A stretch of DNA of 64,000 nt from Panagrolaimus kolymaensis (lineage: Eukaryota; Nematoda; Chromadorea; Rhabditida; Panagrolaimidae): positions 620,001 through 684,000 of the forward strand of contig JAJQJQ010000038.1 of NCBI GenBank assembly GCA_028622995.1, read 5' to 3'. This document shows positions 36,301-49,648 of this stretch, one piece after another (the stretch's first letter is position 1; each line of letters opens with the position of its first letter). The position numbers and the translations under genes are program-made. A model generated the notes under the pieces. That model worked only from the letters and a program-made list of their open reading frames with translations, was not told where the DNA came from and searched no databases.

Positions 36301-38911
36301 ATAATAAAAAAAATATAACTCAAAATTATGAACGCCGTTCTCGGACAGACATTTTTTTTAGCCAAACATGGTTTGGCCTTTCTAATCAGCATCAATAAAG
36401 ATAGAAAGAGGGACAGAGACTGAAGCCGAAGCGAAAAACGTCATCATCATCCGTAGGCGTATTTGGTGTTGTCGTCGTCCGCATATAAACAAACATCTAC
36501 CACCAACCAACAATCCTCCTCTTTTTCTTCTTCTTTCTTTTTCCTTCTGATGCCTGCTGACTGTTGAATTGAGGAAGGAACGAATAACAACAGAAAGACG
36601 AAGAAAAAAAAATACGAAAGTTCCTCTTTTTCCATTGGGAATAATTCTTTTTTTTTATATGCGCAAAAATAAAATTATTTTAGCCAATTTTTAAATAAAA
36701 GGTATTCTTTTTATTCTTCAAGGTGGTATTCGTCCTCGCTGACAAATTGATGACGAGATGAGAAATAAATGATAATGATGATTATACGACGAGAAAGCTA
36801 GATTTATATATAGGTCCAAAAAACCCAAATGATGATGATCATCAAAAAATAAAAAACTAACAACAGCTGATTTAAAAAAGAAATGAAATCGAGAGAGAAA
36901 ACCCTCGAGAGTGCAGAAATAACGAAATGGCAAATTTATGTGACCTTGTGATGATCTTTGACTTAAACGAACCAACCCGAAGTTTTTTATTTCAATTTTT
37001 TTGAAAAAAGATGAAAAATCTATTTCATTTTATTTTTTAACTTTAAAGTAACATATAAAGACAAACACATACATACACACCGCAAAAAAAGAAGAAGAAG
37101 GGAGAGATTGTTAATGCCGTTCAAAGCAGCAGCAACGAACATATGATTTTGCGTTAACATAAAAAAAGAAAAAGAAAAAAGTGAAAGAAGAGAAACACAA
37201 AGCGGCGGCCAAACACACGCAAATGTTGTTTAAAAACTTTTTAAATAAAAAAAAAACACAACAAAAAGAAAATAAATGCTTTTTCAAGATTTTGTTAAGA
37301 AACTTTTTTTTACCGCAGCCAAAAAGCATCCTTGAAAAAAATATACAAAATATAAAAGAATGGAATGAAAATGCGCGTTACACACATGGCTCGAGCTCTA
37401 TATTCTCTGCTGTTCCTCTGCCGCCTTCCGTTTATTTTTTCTCAAAATGCAGCCATTTTATTTTTTTTAACTGAAAAAAATTTTCCGTAAAATTCATTCT
37501 AGAAAAACCAAGAAAAATAAGTGAAAAAAAAAAGAAGTGAGTTAGTTGTTGTTGTTAAGGGAGGAGGATGAAACGTGGCAAAAAATCTAGGACAAGAAAA
37601 TAAGCAAGCAAAAGAGAAAGAAAAAAACGGAACACGGGACGGTAAACAACAAAAAAAACGGAGAAGAACATTGACCGTGTGAAAAAAAAAATGGAAAAAG
37701 AAAAAAAGAAAAACCGGCTGATCGAGGCGGAGTTTCATTTTTTCTCTTTTTTTGATGATAATAGCTCTCTCATATTTTTTTCTTTAAATTTTAAATTTTA
37801 AAAGAAAAAAAGTTTAATTAAATGGTTTATGTCTTTTTTATTTTGAAAGTCTGTCTTACAGTAAACTTGTTTTCATAATTTTTTGATGGATTTTATAACA
37901 TAGTGACAATCAACAGGAGCAAGAAAAATAAAAAGTGTGAAAGCATAAAACAGTGTGACTAAATGTATGAACAGGAATGGACTGTAAATTGAATGGAAAA
38001 TTGACAGAAGAAGACTTCTTCCCATTTTTTTATTTTACAAAGGTGGCAACAGTCAGGAGCAGAACAACAACAATGGTAAAGCCTTTTAAAGTTGAGTCAC
38101 GGACAAACATTTTTTTTAATATTTCACTATCTCGACCAACTCCAACCATCCCCAGCTGACTGACTGACTGTGTTGTTGACAGGCAGGCAGGCAAGGAAAG
38201 CAAGCATGCGAGACCGAAGCAGGGTCGAAGTTTGTTGAAAAGGAAAGAAAAAAGAAAGAAAAAAACGTCAAAAAAGAACATGAATTAAAAAGTGTTCTGC
38301 TTTTATGCCCATTTATTATTATTACAAAGGCAAGAAAGCAAGCAAAAAATTATAAGAGAGAAAAATTAATTTTATGCAGCAGACTCAAGACATTTTGAAA
38401 AAAAGAAAAAGTTTAAGGCGTTAGGTTTTTTTAAACATTAAAAAGTAGGGGTTCTGGATGGTTAGCTGAAAACTTTTGAGTGTACCCTGAAAAAACTAAA
38501 AGTAATTACTCACCATTAGTCAACAACAAAAAAAACATACGTACATTCTTTGCAACTTTTTCAAAAAAATTTCTTCAATAAAACCACTGTCTTTTTTTTT
38601 CCAAGGTCAACAACAATGAAATGAATGTTCTTATAATTTGCAAAAATAAAAAAAGAGAAAAGATGGGCGTTGTTATTTTTTCTTTTCTTGTTGAAGCTGC
38701 TTTTTTATATTGTTAGATGTTTTTTGCCTTCTTCTTCCTCATTTATTTTTTGTTTATTTGTTTATTCAAAAAAGAGGAAGCTTGCATTAACGTCATAAAC
38801 CCAAAAACAGTATTATATTTGATTTCAAGTCATCATCAAATCCGTTTCACATTAAAAACATTTTCTAAATTAAGAATCTTTGGAAATGTTTCTGGATCTC
38901 TCTGAGGATAG

Positions 38912-39306
38912 AAGCTTGCATACCAGATAGGTGCATTTACGAAATTTATATATTCACCGAAAATACAACATCTGGCACGAAAACTACTATCTCAAGTTAA
39001 AAATCATAAGAAATTATTGAGGCTAAAATCCAAATTTTCTAAAAGTAATAAATTGTTCTCTTTGAGTAATAAAACAATCAATTTTTGTAACAAAGGTAGT
39101 CACAGAAATTTTGGTGGAACATGGCAGTCTCGTAAATGATGAAAGAGAGAGGAACAAAATAACCTACTACGAATCGGACGAATCGGATCAAGAGATGAAA
39201 TTGATTTGATGGTGGTGGAAGAAGGCTTACCTGTATATCGAATAATGAGCAAAAATACAAACGATATATTTATCCTCAACATTCAGAGAGAATACAGGTC
39301 ATTTTA
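38912..39306 (+). pseudogene. Possible decayed coding sequence or unrecognised exon pair
   Basis: One forward frame runs from 38912 to the stop at 39304-39306, broken only by two adjacent TGA codons at about 39138-39143. Its composition (for example DLMVVEEGLPVYRIMSKNTN and RNFGGTWQSRK) is more protein-like than the surrounding F/K-rich frames. The stops could lie in a small intron beginning CGTAAAT near 39131, or they could mark decay. No family was recognised; a retroelement remnant is possible. The minus strand has a competing CAG/GTAAGC donor near 39230. Confidence 0.3.
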
Positions 39307-40839
39307 GGATTAAAGGTAGAACACTTTTTTTCTCTTTTTTCGAATTATTTTTTAAAATAAAGTTCCAAATATTTTGGTTTCTAATAAAATAAAAAAACAT
39401 ACCTATATAAAACGCTTAAACTCTCGCCTAAATGACAATTTTATGTTATCGGTTTCAATGTTTTATACGCTAAAAAAATTTATTATGGGCGGAGTACGTT
39501 TTTATTATTATTTTTTTATTATTGAAACATGATCGAAAACTATTGTTGTGGTTGTTGTACAAAGTTACACGCATGCGGAACCGCCTTGTTTCTAATTTGC
39601 ATAAATTAGCTAAATTATGAATCGCCATCGCCTTTGCCACACGTCCTCTCGTCCAAGTATCGTCGGGTTTTTAACAGACTGAAAAAAGAGAGAGGATTAT
39701 CTCCCACAAAAAAAGTTGTAAGTGCTCCTTTTCATGCGAGAGACATAGAGAGAGATAGAATTGGATGTTAATTTTATGAAGATCGGACACCACTTAAACA
39801 AAAGAGAATATAGTAGTGACCACTTTGGTTTGAGAAAAAATAAATTCCAAAAGATTATTAATCAATTGAAAAAATAAAACAAAAAATGGATAGACTGATT
39901 AAATATGCAAATCCTCATAAAATCTCGACACTGTTTCCAGAAATATAAAATAGCAAAACCGAAAAAAATATTAAATCGGAAACAATAAAATGATAATAGA
40001 TATTTAATATTTAATATCAATAAAAAATAAAAATTTATTATAAAAAATACATTTTTCATAATTTTTTTTTCTTCTATTTTAACTACAAAAACGATTTTGT
40101 TTTATTAATGTTAGTGCTTTTGGTAAGAAAGTTTATTGAAAATCCAAACATTAACATTTATTTTTATTTTTTTCGATTAATTGGCCCTAAAAAGTTGCTT
40201 AAAGTTTTTCATTTTCTTTTTGAAAGAAGAATAAAAAAAAGAGAGACAGGAAATGGCAAAAAAAGCATGCGATGCATCAATGCAAACTGTTCTTCTTTTT
40301 TTAAGATTAAGTGAAAGGAAGTGGATGGAGAATAGCCATCATCATTGATTTTGTAAAAAAAAGAAAAAATAAAGAAGAGTTAGTTGTTGTTGTCCAGCAA
40401 GAATAAAAATGAAAACAGACTTAATTTAGTTCTTAAAAAAAATATATTCTATTGACAAATAAAAAAATTTTGTTGCTTGAAATATATTTTCAAAATGAAA
40501 TGGAAGAGGCGAGAACGAGAAGACCCATACAAATAATGTCTAGTATCTATGTATGTGGTCACTTCTCTGCTGCTGCTTCAGAATTAAAGCTTTCTGTGGG
40601 CAGTATTTTATAGAGAAAAAATAGGAAGAGGAAGAAAAAAAGAAGAATGCATTTTTTCTGTTAAGAAAAAGAAGAAGAAAAGATAGCCATTCTATCTTTT
40701 TTCTTTCTTTCATCGTCTTTAAAAAAATATATACTAAAAAAATTTTGAAGAAGAAAAACGGCTTCTAAATAGGCTAAGAAGCTATACGAAAAAAATAGAA
40801 AAGATAATTTTGGTTTAACCATTAAAATTAAAAATATTT

Positions 40840-42128
40840 ATGGATGAAGATGCTATGAGTGCAGCCATTGCGATGGCGTATAGTAATGATGGTGATGGTT
40901 ATCACCAATTTCGAACGGGTTGCATTCAATTGTTTTTAAAACCTCACATGTGGTAAGCCTAGTTTAAATTGTTGTTTGTCTGATGTTTATTGTTATTGTT
41001 ATTTGCTTTATTTTTAAATGACACATTTTTTCTATCTTTTGCAGGTTTTTTGCGACAATTGAATTTGTTTTATCTCTTTTTGGTTTAATCTTTAATTGTG
41101 CTATCACTGTTTCAATATATTATTCCATTCCAATTTCAATTATTCAAAGGAGAACGTTAGCAACTATATCTGTGAATTATGCTTGTATTTCTGGATTACA
41201 TTTAGCAAGGAATGTTTTTCATGTTGTTGCTTTTCATTATCCATGTATAACTATTGTTACGACTATCAATTGCAAATTACAAGAATTTCCATTGGTTTTT
41301 CTTTACATTCATGGCTCAGTTTTACCCGTGATTTTAGCCATTCAAGCTTTTTTTAAACATAAGTAAATTTTAATTTATTGAAACAATAATTAATTTTATC
41401 TTTTGTATTTCAGGAAAAATGATACAATAATATCCTGGACTAATGCTTGCACAATTCAGCAAACCAGCGTCCTAATAATTTGCGTTTTTCTTTCCTTGCT
41501 TTTTACTGCTTTTGATGAAGATAAAACGCATGAAGAACTTTTACAATGTTCCATTGTAATGGCATTAAAAGAAAAAGATATGACTTTTTGGTTGATAACT
41601 ACTTTAATTCTTGGACATGCAATTGCATTAATTTTAATTCAAATTGTTGTTTTTGCTTGGTTTAATAAACCCATAACTTTTCGAACATTTTTTAATCGAA
41701 GTTTGAGAGATTTATTCGTGATTGAATCAATTTCATGGGAAATTCTTTTATTACTTACTGGAGTTTTAGCTGTATATGAATTTGTTTCACTTCAATCATG
41801 CGAAAAGGTAAGAGATTTTTTAAGGGTTCTTTTAATTATAATTTAATTTTTAGTGCTTAACAATAGCGATAGAAATTGCGTTTATTATAATGCCATTATG
41901 CATTTGTTGCGCCCATCCACTTCTAATTATTTGGTTTATCCTTCCTGTAAGGAATGCGGCTGTTCGCCTTTGCTCTTGTCTAAGCAATGTTTTACCTGAA
42001 TACGACCTGGTAAAGAAATTCTCGAAAAAAAATTATAATTCTTTTTTACTTTTAAGCCAACTCCTCCACTGCCAACTCCTGAATCTCAACCTATCAGACA
42101 AATTCCTATCATAAAATTGCCAATGTAA
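40840..42128 (+). CDS. Seven-helix receptor, nematode chemoreceptor-like
   Basis: This is a multi-pass membrane protein of about 350 residues. Exons are 40840-40952, 41045-41362, 41414-41807, 41854-42009 and 42057-42128. Seven hydrophobic segments are visible, starting FFATIEFVLSLFGLIFN and ending in a seventh with CCAHPLLIIWFILPVRNAAV. An HP motif followed by basic residues at the end of TM7 is common in nematode Sra/Srab/Sre-type serpentine receptors. TM2-TM3 (NYACISGLHLARNVFH, then PVILAIQAFFKHKKND) fits the same pattern. The family call is tentative and the ligand unknown. The last exon is uncertain: splicing to 42057 needs an AAG acceptor and gives a proline-rich tail, while reading through ends at 42114 with a different tail. 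It converges on asp-4, with 110 bp between the stops. Confidence 0.8.
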
Positions 42129-42238
42129 AAACGCTTTTTTTACTTTTTATTTATTTATTTTTTCTTTTCAAATTTCAACTTTCAAAAAATAAAATACATT
42201 TATACAATAAAAAATATTACTAAAAAAATATTTTTGAT

Positions 42239-43950
<1,712 letters not shown>

Positions 43951-44788
43951 GATGACAAATATAGGTGAATGCTGCTGCTGATTGCTTGATTTTTTCCTTT
44001 CCTCTTATTTTTGCTCACCTGCTTGTTATTAAGAATGAACAACTAACCAAATGGACAAAACACTTATAATACACACACAGAAGGCGGGGTTCCTCTCATT
44101 GCCTTGGCCCTTGATTTTGCTTTTGCCCTTCTTTTTTTTAAATATGAGGGTAAGCTTGTAAAATTTATTTGGTTCTTATCTTGTTTTTCTCTTTCTCGTT
44201 TTTTTTCCTTCCTTCGACCCAACCAATCACCTTATTTATTTTTTTTACTGATATCCCGTGTCACTCAATAAACAAATGCGTGCCGCTCTCTGAAACTTTA
44301 GCAAAAAAAAAATAATAATGAAGAAACAAGCATTTTTTGCTCGATTGATTTGAGCAAGAGTCATCAATTTTTAACTGCTGAATCTGCTGATTTTTGACTT
44401 GACATTAAAAAAAAGTTTTTTTTTCAATGACTAAATTTCACATTCATGTTTTTTTGTGCAAAACATTTTAAAACAATAAATCATTCAGTTTGTGTTTTTT
44501 TGGAAATTAAGAAATAAACAGAAAGGAAAAAATTATGCTTAAAAAAATAAAGAAGATAGATAACCTACAACAAAAATGACAAAAAAAAAGTTTGGAAGTT
44601 TCACTCAAATATTTTCTCTCAATCAACGAATGCATTGAAGAAAGACTCTCATCGCGAATAAGAAGAAAAAATGCTCACATTTTAAAGTTTTTGAGAAAAA
44701 AAAGAATGCTTCATCGGTTTTTTTGAAGAAATATATTTTGTTTATTAATTAATTATACATGAAAGTATTTAAAAATTAAACGACAAAA
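43951..44788. other. Divergent intergenic region, asp-4 / DRAM
   Basis: This 838-bp region separates two divergent starts of lysosome/autophagy genes and probably holds both promoters. It contains a TCACCTG E-box-like site near 44016 and CCCGTGTCACT near 44254, but no exact CACGTG. I see no coding sequence. Confidence 0.5.
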
Positions 44789-46880
44789 ATGCGGTTTCTT
44801 CAACATGATTTACTTGGAGCCGGCCATTTGCCAATAGTATTTGGCATTGTCTTTACTTTTATGCTAGGTTTGAAATATTTAAATTTCGTAATGATTTAAA
44901 GTTTATATAAACAATTGTTCATTTTCAGGAGTAACATATTGTTTCTCAGTATCTCGAGGAGATGTGGACCCAGTATTTCCATATATTTCAGCTTCAGGAA
45001 ATACCCGACCTGAATCTTGCTTATTTAGTTTATTGCTCAACTTTTGCTCCTTTCTATCATTTTTGCTTGTTTATTTGCGGTAATTTTAATTAAATTCTTA
45101 AATATTAGAAATATAAAAATGTTTTTTTCAGATATAGCTTGATTGCCGAATTAAATCGAAGCTTTGATTTAACTTTAAAATTTTTAAATAAATTTTCATT
45201 TTATTTCGGAGCTGCTGGAGCTGTAGGAATGTTTGTGGTAGCTAATTTTCAAGAAACTGCAGTCATTTGGATTCATCTCATTGCGGCAGTAATATGCTTT
45301 GGTGGAAGTGTATTATATATGCTTATGCATGCATGGATTTCACATAGAATGGTCCCGCTTTATGCTTCTCGACAAATTGCACATATTCGAACATCTTTAG
45401 CTATTATTGGATTAATTTCATTTTCCGTTGGTACGTTCCTATCTTTTTGGTTATTTTATTTTATTTTATTAGCCATAATTGGAAGGAAGAAAAAGATAGA
45501 TACATAGACAAATAAGTGGATAAAATTTTGGTTGGAAGTTTATTTTTATTTTTAGCCATTTTCTTTTTTGCCTAAAGGCATGATAGAATGGATGACTTTT
45601 GGTCTTTGCCATAAAGTTACTTTATCCAAAAAATAATAACAATTTTTAAATTTGCCTGAAATAAGAAAGTGGCTCCTAAAATAATTAAAATTGATAATAG
45701 ATTATTTTTCTTGGACAAGTTTCAAGTGTTTTGGTTTTTCACTTTAATGTGAACTTTATAAATTTTTATCATAAATAATAATCCACTCAATTTCAGCCCT
45801 AAGTTTTGGTATCTATGCCGCTCATGTGTATCACATCAAATATCCCGATAAACCAACCCCTCGTCCATGGTCTCGTCATGAGCAGCAGCCTGTAAGTAAT
45901 TTTCTCGAGTTTTTTTGCTTCTTTTTTTACTAAAATAAGTAAGTATGCAATTTTCTTTCCATGAAACTATTTTGCTTTTTTGCTTGCTTTTATGTTCTTT
46001 TAAACATTAGATTTTTTTAAATTGGCCTTTTAAAATTGAAGAAAACGACTTCCTTTCTTTTTATTCTCTGTATTTTTTTTTTAAAGAAAAATTCATCTAA
46101 AAAAGCAAAAGAAAAATATTTTTAAAGCAAAGGTTTAATTTTTTGTATTTTTGTGCCAAAGAAAAAATATGAGACATCACCATTTGCTCACGTTTTTTTA
46201 ATTCTTTAAATAATCATATCCTAAATATCACTTAATGGAGCAAGCTTGCTTTCCCAAAAACAACTCACAAACACACTCCTTCTTTTTCATATTTTGTTTT
46301 TTTGCTTCATTAATTTTAAACACATGTGTATGTGTATTAGTCATATATTTTTTAAACATTGAACAAAAAAGTTTTAAATGGCATTTACACAATTTTTTAA
46401 ATGCCGCATGAGCCAACAATAAAATAAAACAGAAAACTTTAGAAATAAAAAAAATGAAAAACTCAATGGTAAAAAATAGTATGCGTTGAAGTTTTCAAAG
46501 AAATATTAATCATAGCTTTAAAAAGAAACGGTAACTAACAAACATGTTAAAAATAATAAAAATATAAATAATTTTTAATAGAATTTTCTAGCTTTTTCTT
46601 AAAATTTGCTTACATAATTTAATATTTATTAAAAAAAACTTGGTTAAAAAAACTAAAAAGCAGAAGTAATTAATTTTTATTTTATTTTTAGGGTTATGAA
46701 TTTCATGTGGCTTCAGCTGTCGCTGAATGGACTCTTGCATTAATAATCATGAGTTATTTCTTATCGTATTCTCGAGAATTTGAAAAAATTAGGGTTGAAA
46801 TGAAAGTTCAACCTCTTGTTGCTCATCTCGATCATAGCCCTACTTTTGGGTCATTAGCCAGTTTGCCAGCTTCGCCTTAA
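44789..46880 (+). CDS. DRAM: DRAM-family autophagy modulator (six-helix membrane protein)
   Basis: This is a lysosomal six-helix membrane protein of the DRAM/TMEM150 (Frag1) family, linked in animals to autophagy, 270 residues. Exons are 44789-44867, 44929-45079, 45132-45430, 45797-45891 and 46692-46880. The N-terminus LPIVFGIVFTFMLGVTYCFS is followed by the family's luminal loop with DVDPVFPYISASGNTRPESC, a highly typical signature (PYISDTG..PE). Then come VGMFVVANFQE, IHLIAAVICFGGSVLY, and the last helix VASAVAEWTLALIIMSYFLS. Length agrees with DRAM2 (266). Intron 4 is about 800 bp. A poly(A) signal lies 42 bases after the stop. Confidence 0.94.
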
Positions 46881-49648
46881 CTAAACTTTCATTAATTTGA
46901 GATTTTTTTTTCATTATTGTAAATAAATATGTACCAAATATCCCAAACTTTGCCTTCGCACTATTTTTCATCCATTTTTTTGCCTTGCTATTTTTTGTAT
47001 ACGATAACTGTGTTTTAAATAAATATGTACGATAAAAAAAACAAGTATCGTATGGGCTTTTTTATAATTATTATTGTGATGATCCCGTATGTGTATTTAT
47101 GTATAAAATAAATTTCATTTTTTTCCATTTTTTCAATGTCAAAGAAAGTAAATAAATAGAATCTCTATTTTTTGTTGCTGATAAAATTATTTCTTTGAAA
47201 AGGAAGAAAAAAGGAAGCTTTTTTATTGCATTTTTTTTCTTCATTTCATCGCAGCTTTTTTTTTTTATGATTATCGTATATCATTTAAATTACTACTTAG
47301 AAAAAAAAATTTTTTATTTTTTAAATATAAATACATGAATGTCGAAATTTCTTCCTTGTTTTTTTTGTTATCTTTTGCAAAGATTTTAAATTTATACTCA
47401 AGTGCAAGTAAAATAAGTCCCCTCGGAAACAGAACACAAATTTCATTTTATTTGTGGTTTGGTTTAACCTTTAATAAAAAAAAGATAAAACAAAAAATTA
47501 TTATTAGCAAACTTCACTTTTTCTTAATGTTAGAAAATGCACGTTATTGGTTGATTTGAAAAAAAATAAAAAAGCGACATCCATCACCAAGCTAGCATTG
47601 CACTTTATCTTTTCTTCCCTTTTTTAAAAATCCATTGTGATTTTATATTTTTAGATTTTTTCTTCCAATTTTATTGAATGAAGATTGAGGACAAGCAAAT
47701 GTTTAAAATTCCAATTCATCCAACGACAAAAAAACTTAAACTTTAGTTTCTAATTCTTTTTTCTTTTTTTGAAAGAAAAAAAGCGCTGGCGGAAAGAAAA
47801 GACTGCGTTTGACGTTCATCGATGAATTTTTATTTCAGACAAATTCTTTTTTTTCCTTCGTCTTTCAATGAAGTTTAAAAAATGGCATTAGCAAGCTTTT
47901 TTTTCTCGGCCTGCTGTGTCGCTGTCGTTGTTGGCAAGGCACGTGCTTTCTTTATTTCTTTTTTATCAATTAGTTTAGCGAGAAACGAAAAAAAATGTGG
48001 AAAGGGAAAAGAAGAAAGAAAAGAGATTCGTCGAGAGTGATGACATTTTTTTATAAAAAACTCAATTTATTCAAAATAAAAAAACTTATATAATAGTTTT
48101 GTTTTTCTTGTTGTTTTTTTTCTTAGAAAAAATTGTCATAACCAATAAAAATATAAATTTATATTTATATTTAATTTTTATTTAGTCACATGGATAAAAT
48201 AATTCGTTGCAGTTAATTAAAAGAGGTTTAAAAAAAGAAAAAAAAAATGGGAGTTGAGACCATACAAAAAATGACTCGCATAAATTATTTGTAAAAAAAT
48301 ATTATCTTTGATATTCAAAATTTCAATCTCATCTCATTTTTTATATGTACTTTGAAACACGGTTAAATTACATTTTATGTATTTTATAAATAAATTTATG
48401 TACACACACATTTTCTCAAAAAAATCAAAATTAAAATCACAAAAAAAAATAATTCGTTGAAGATAATAATAAAAATGCGACACTTTAAAAAACACAGTTT
48501 TAAAAAATACGTCGGCAAGAATGCGGAAATCTCTTCTTTTTTTTGTTAAACCTAAATTAATTTACAATATAAATAATTAACGATTTAAAGAAAAAGTAAA
48601 ATAAAATTTAAATTACAATGCCAATGAAAAAAATAAAGTAAAAAATAAAAAATACAATTTTGAATGCGCGAATCTTCGATGCTTGGGAGTGACAACAATA
48701 ATAAAAAAAGAGATACTGACAGAATAAAACGTGCACTTTTTATTTTGCACACTAAAACCGAAAGCAAAACTTGGAGAAAAAAATGAATAACCGGTGAAAT
48801 AAAAAATATAATTTTAAAAAACAATATGAAAAATTCTGGTAAAGTTTGAAACATAAATGTATTTTTTTGTATCAAAAAAAGGTAAATCGTATTTTATTTT
48901 TTGTTATGTACCCTGTTTAATTTTTTGAAGACTTTCAACCCCATAAAAAACGGAAATAGCTAAAACCCATGAAAAAAAACAATTAACAAACTACGCATAA
49001 AAGGATAAATACATTTTTAATAAAGGAATGTGTCTGTTTAGTCTATTTTATGAAATACATTTTAATATAAAAATAAGACAAGGAGAGTACAAAAAATGAC
49101 AAAAATATAAAATATTTAAATTATGAAGAATTAATAATAACTATAAAGAATAAAGAATGCTGGGATTTCAATGTTTTTGAAGGTGACTGACAAAACTGCA
49201 ACAAACATCATTTACTATTTTTGTACTTTTTTTGGTGGATGAAATTCGAAAAAAATATGAATATAAATTTTTTAAATTTTTCATTCAGTATTTTATCGTT
49301 GTTAGATGAAACCCGTTTAAATAATAATAAAAAAAATGTTTTCACTGGGGCTTTTTTCAAGAAAAATAATAAGTATTATAAATGATGATCATGTTTTACA
49401 GCTTTCTGCATGCATCTTTGTACAATGGAAAAATAAAGAGGAGGTTTTGAAACATTATTAAACAAAATTATGAGGTCCACTAATTTTGAAATCTAACCGG
49501 TAAAGAATATGAAGAAGACTATTTTTGTACCGTAGGAATAAAAATCTAAAAAAAATTATACTGCTTAAAAAATGACGCATTGGGATTTAAAAATAAAGCT
49601 ATGACTAACCTTGAAAAGAAGAGAGAAAAAGAAATTCTATAAGAATAT
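46881..49648. other. Convergent spacer, DRAM / ETS gene
   Basis: This is 2.8 kb between convergent genes, A/T-rich, with no supportable gene. A GC-richer stretch near 47780-47950 includes a palindromic GGCACGTGC. It probably includes a long 3' UTR of one or both neighbours. Confidence 0.5.
46922..46927 (+). terminator. Poly(A) signal of DRAM
   Basis: AATAAA lies 42 bases after the stop. The context AAATAAATATGTAC is repeated about 100 bases downstream, so two alternative sites are possible. Confidence 0.5.

Larger units (their letters stand above)
33201..40839. other. Gene-poor spacer, GABA-B1 to seven-helix receptor
   Basis: This is 7.6 kb, mostly low-complexity A/T sequence. Two places stand out. 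35361-35641 has exon-like sequence with a good acceptor at 35567. 38912-39306 keeps one reading frame with only two adjacent stops. CAGCTGATTT occurs near 34070, 34116 and 36866. I see no complete gene. Confidence 0.45.

Noticed and set aside
37386..37490. A 34-codon open frame starting MARALYSLLFLCRLPFIFS, like a signal peptide.
   Set aside because: It is too short, has no intron or poly(A) context, and hydrophobic frames arise readily from T-rich sequence here.
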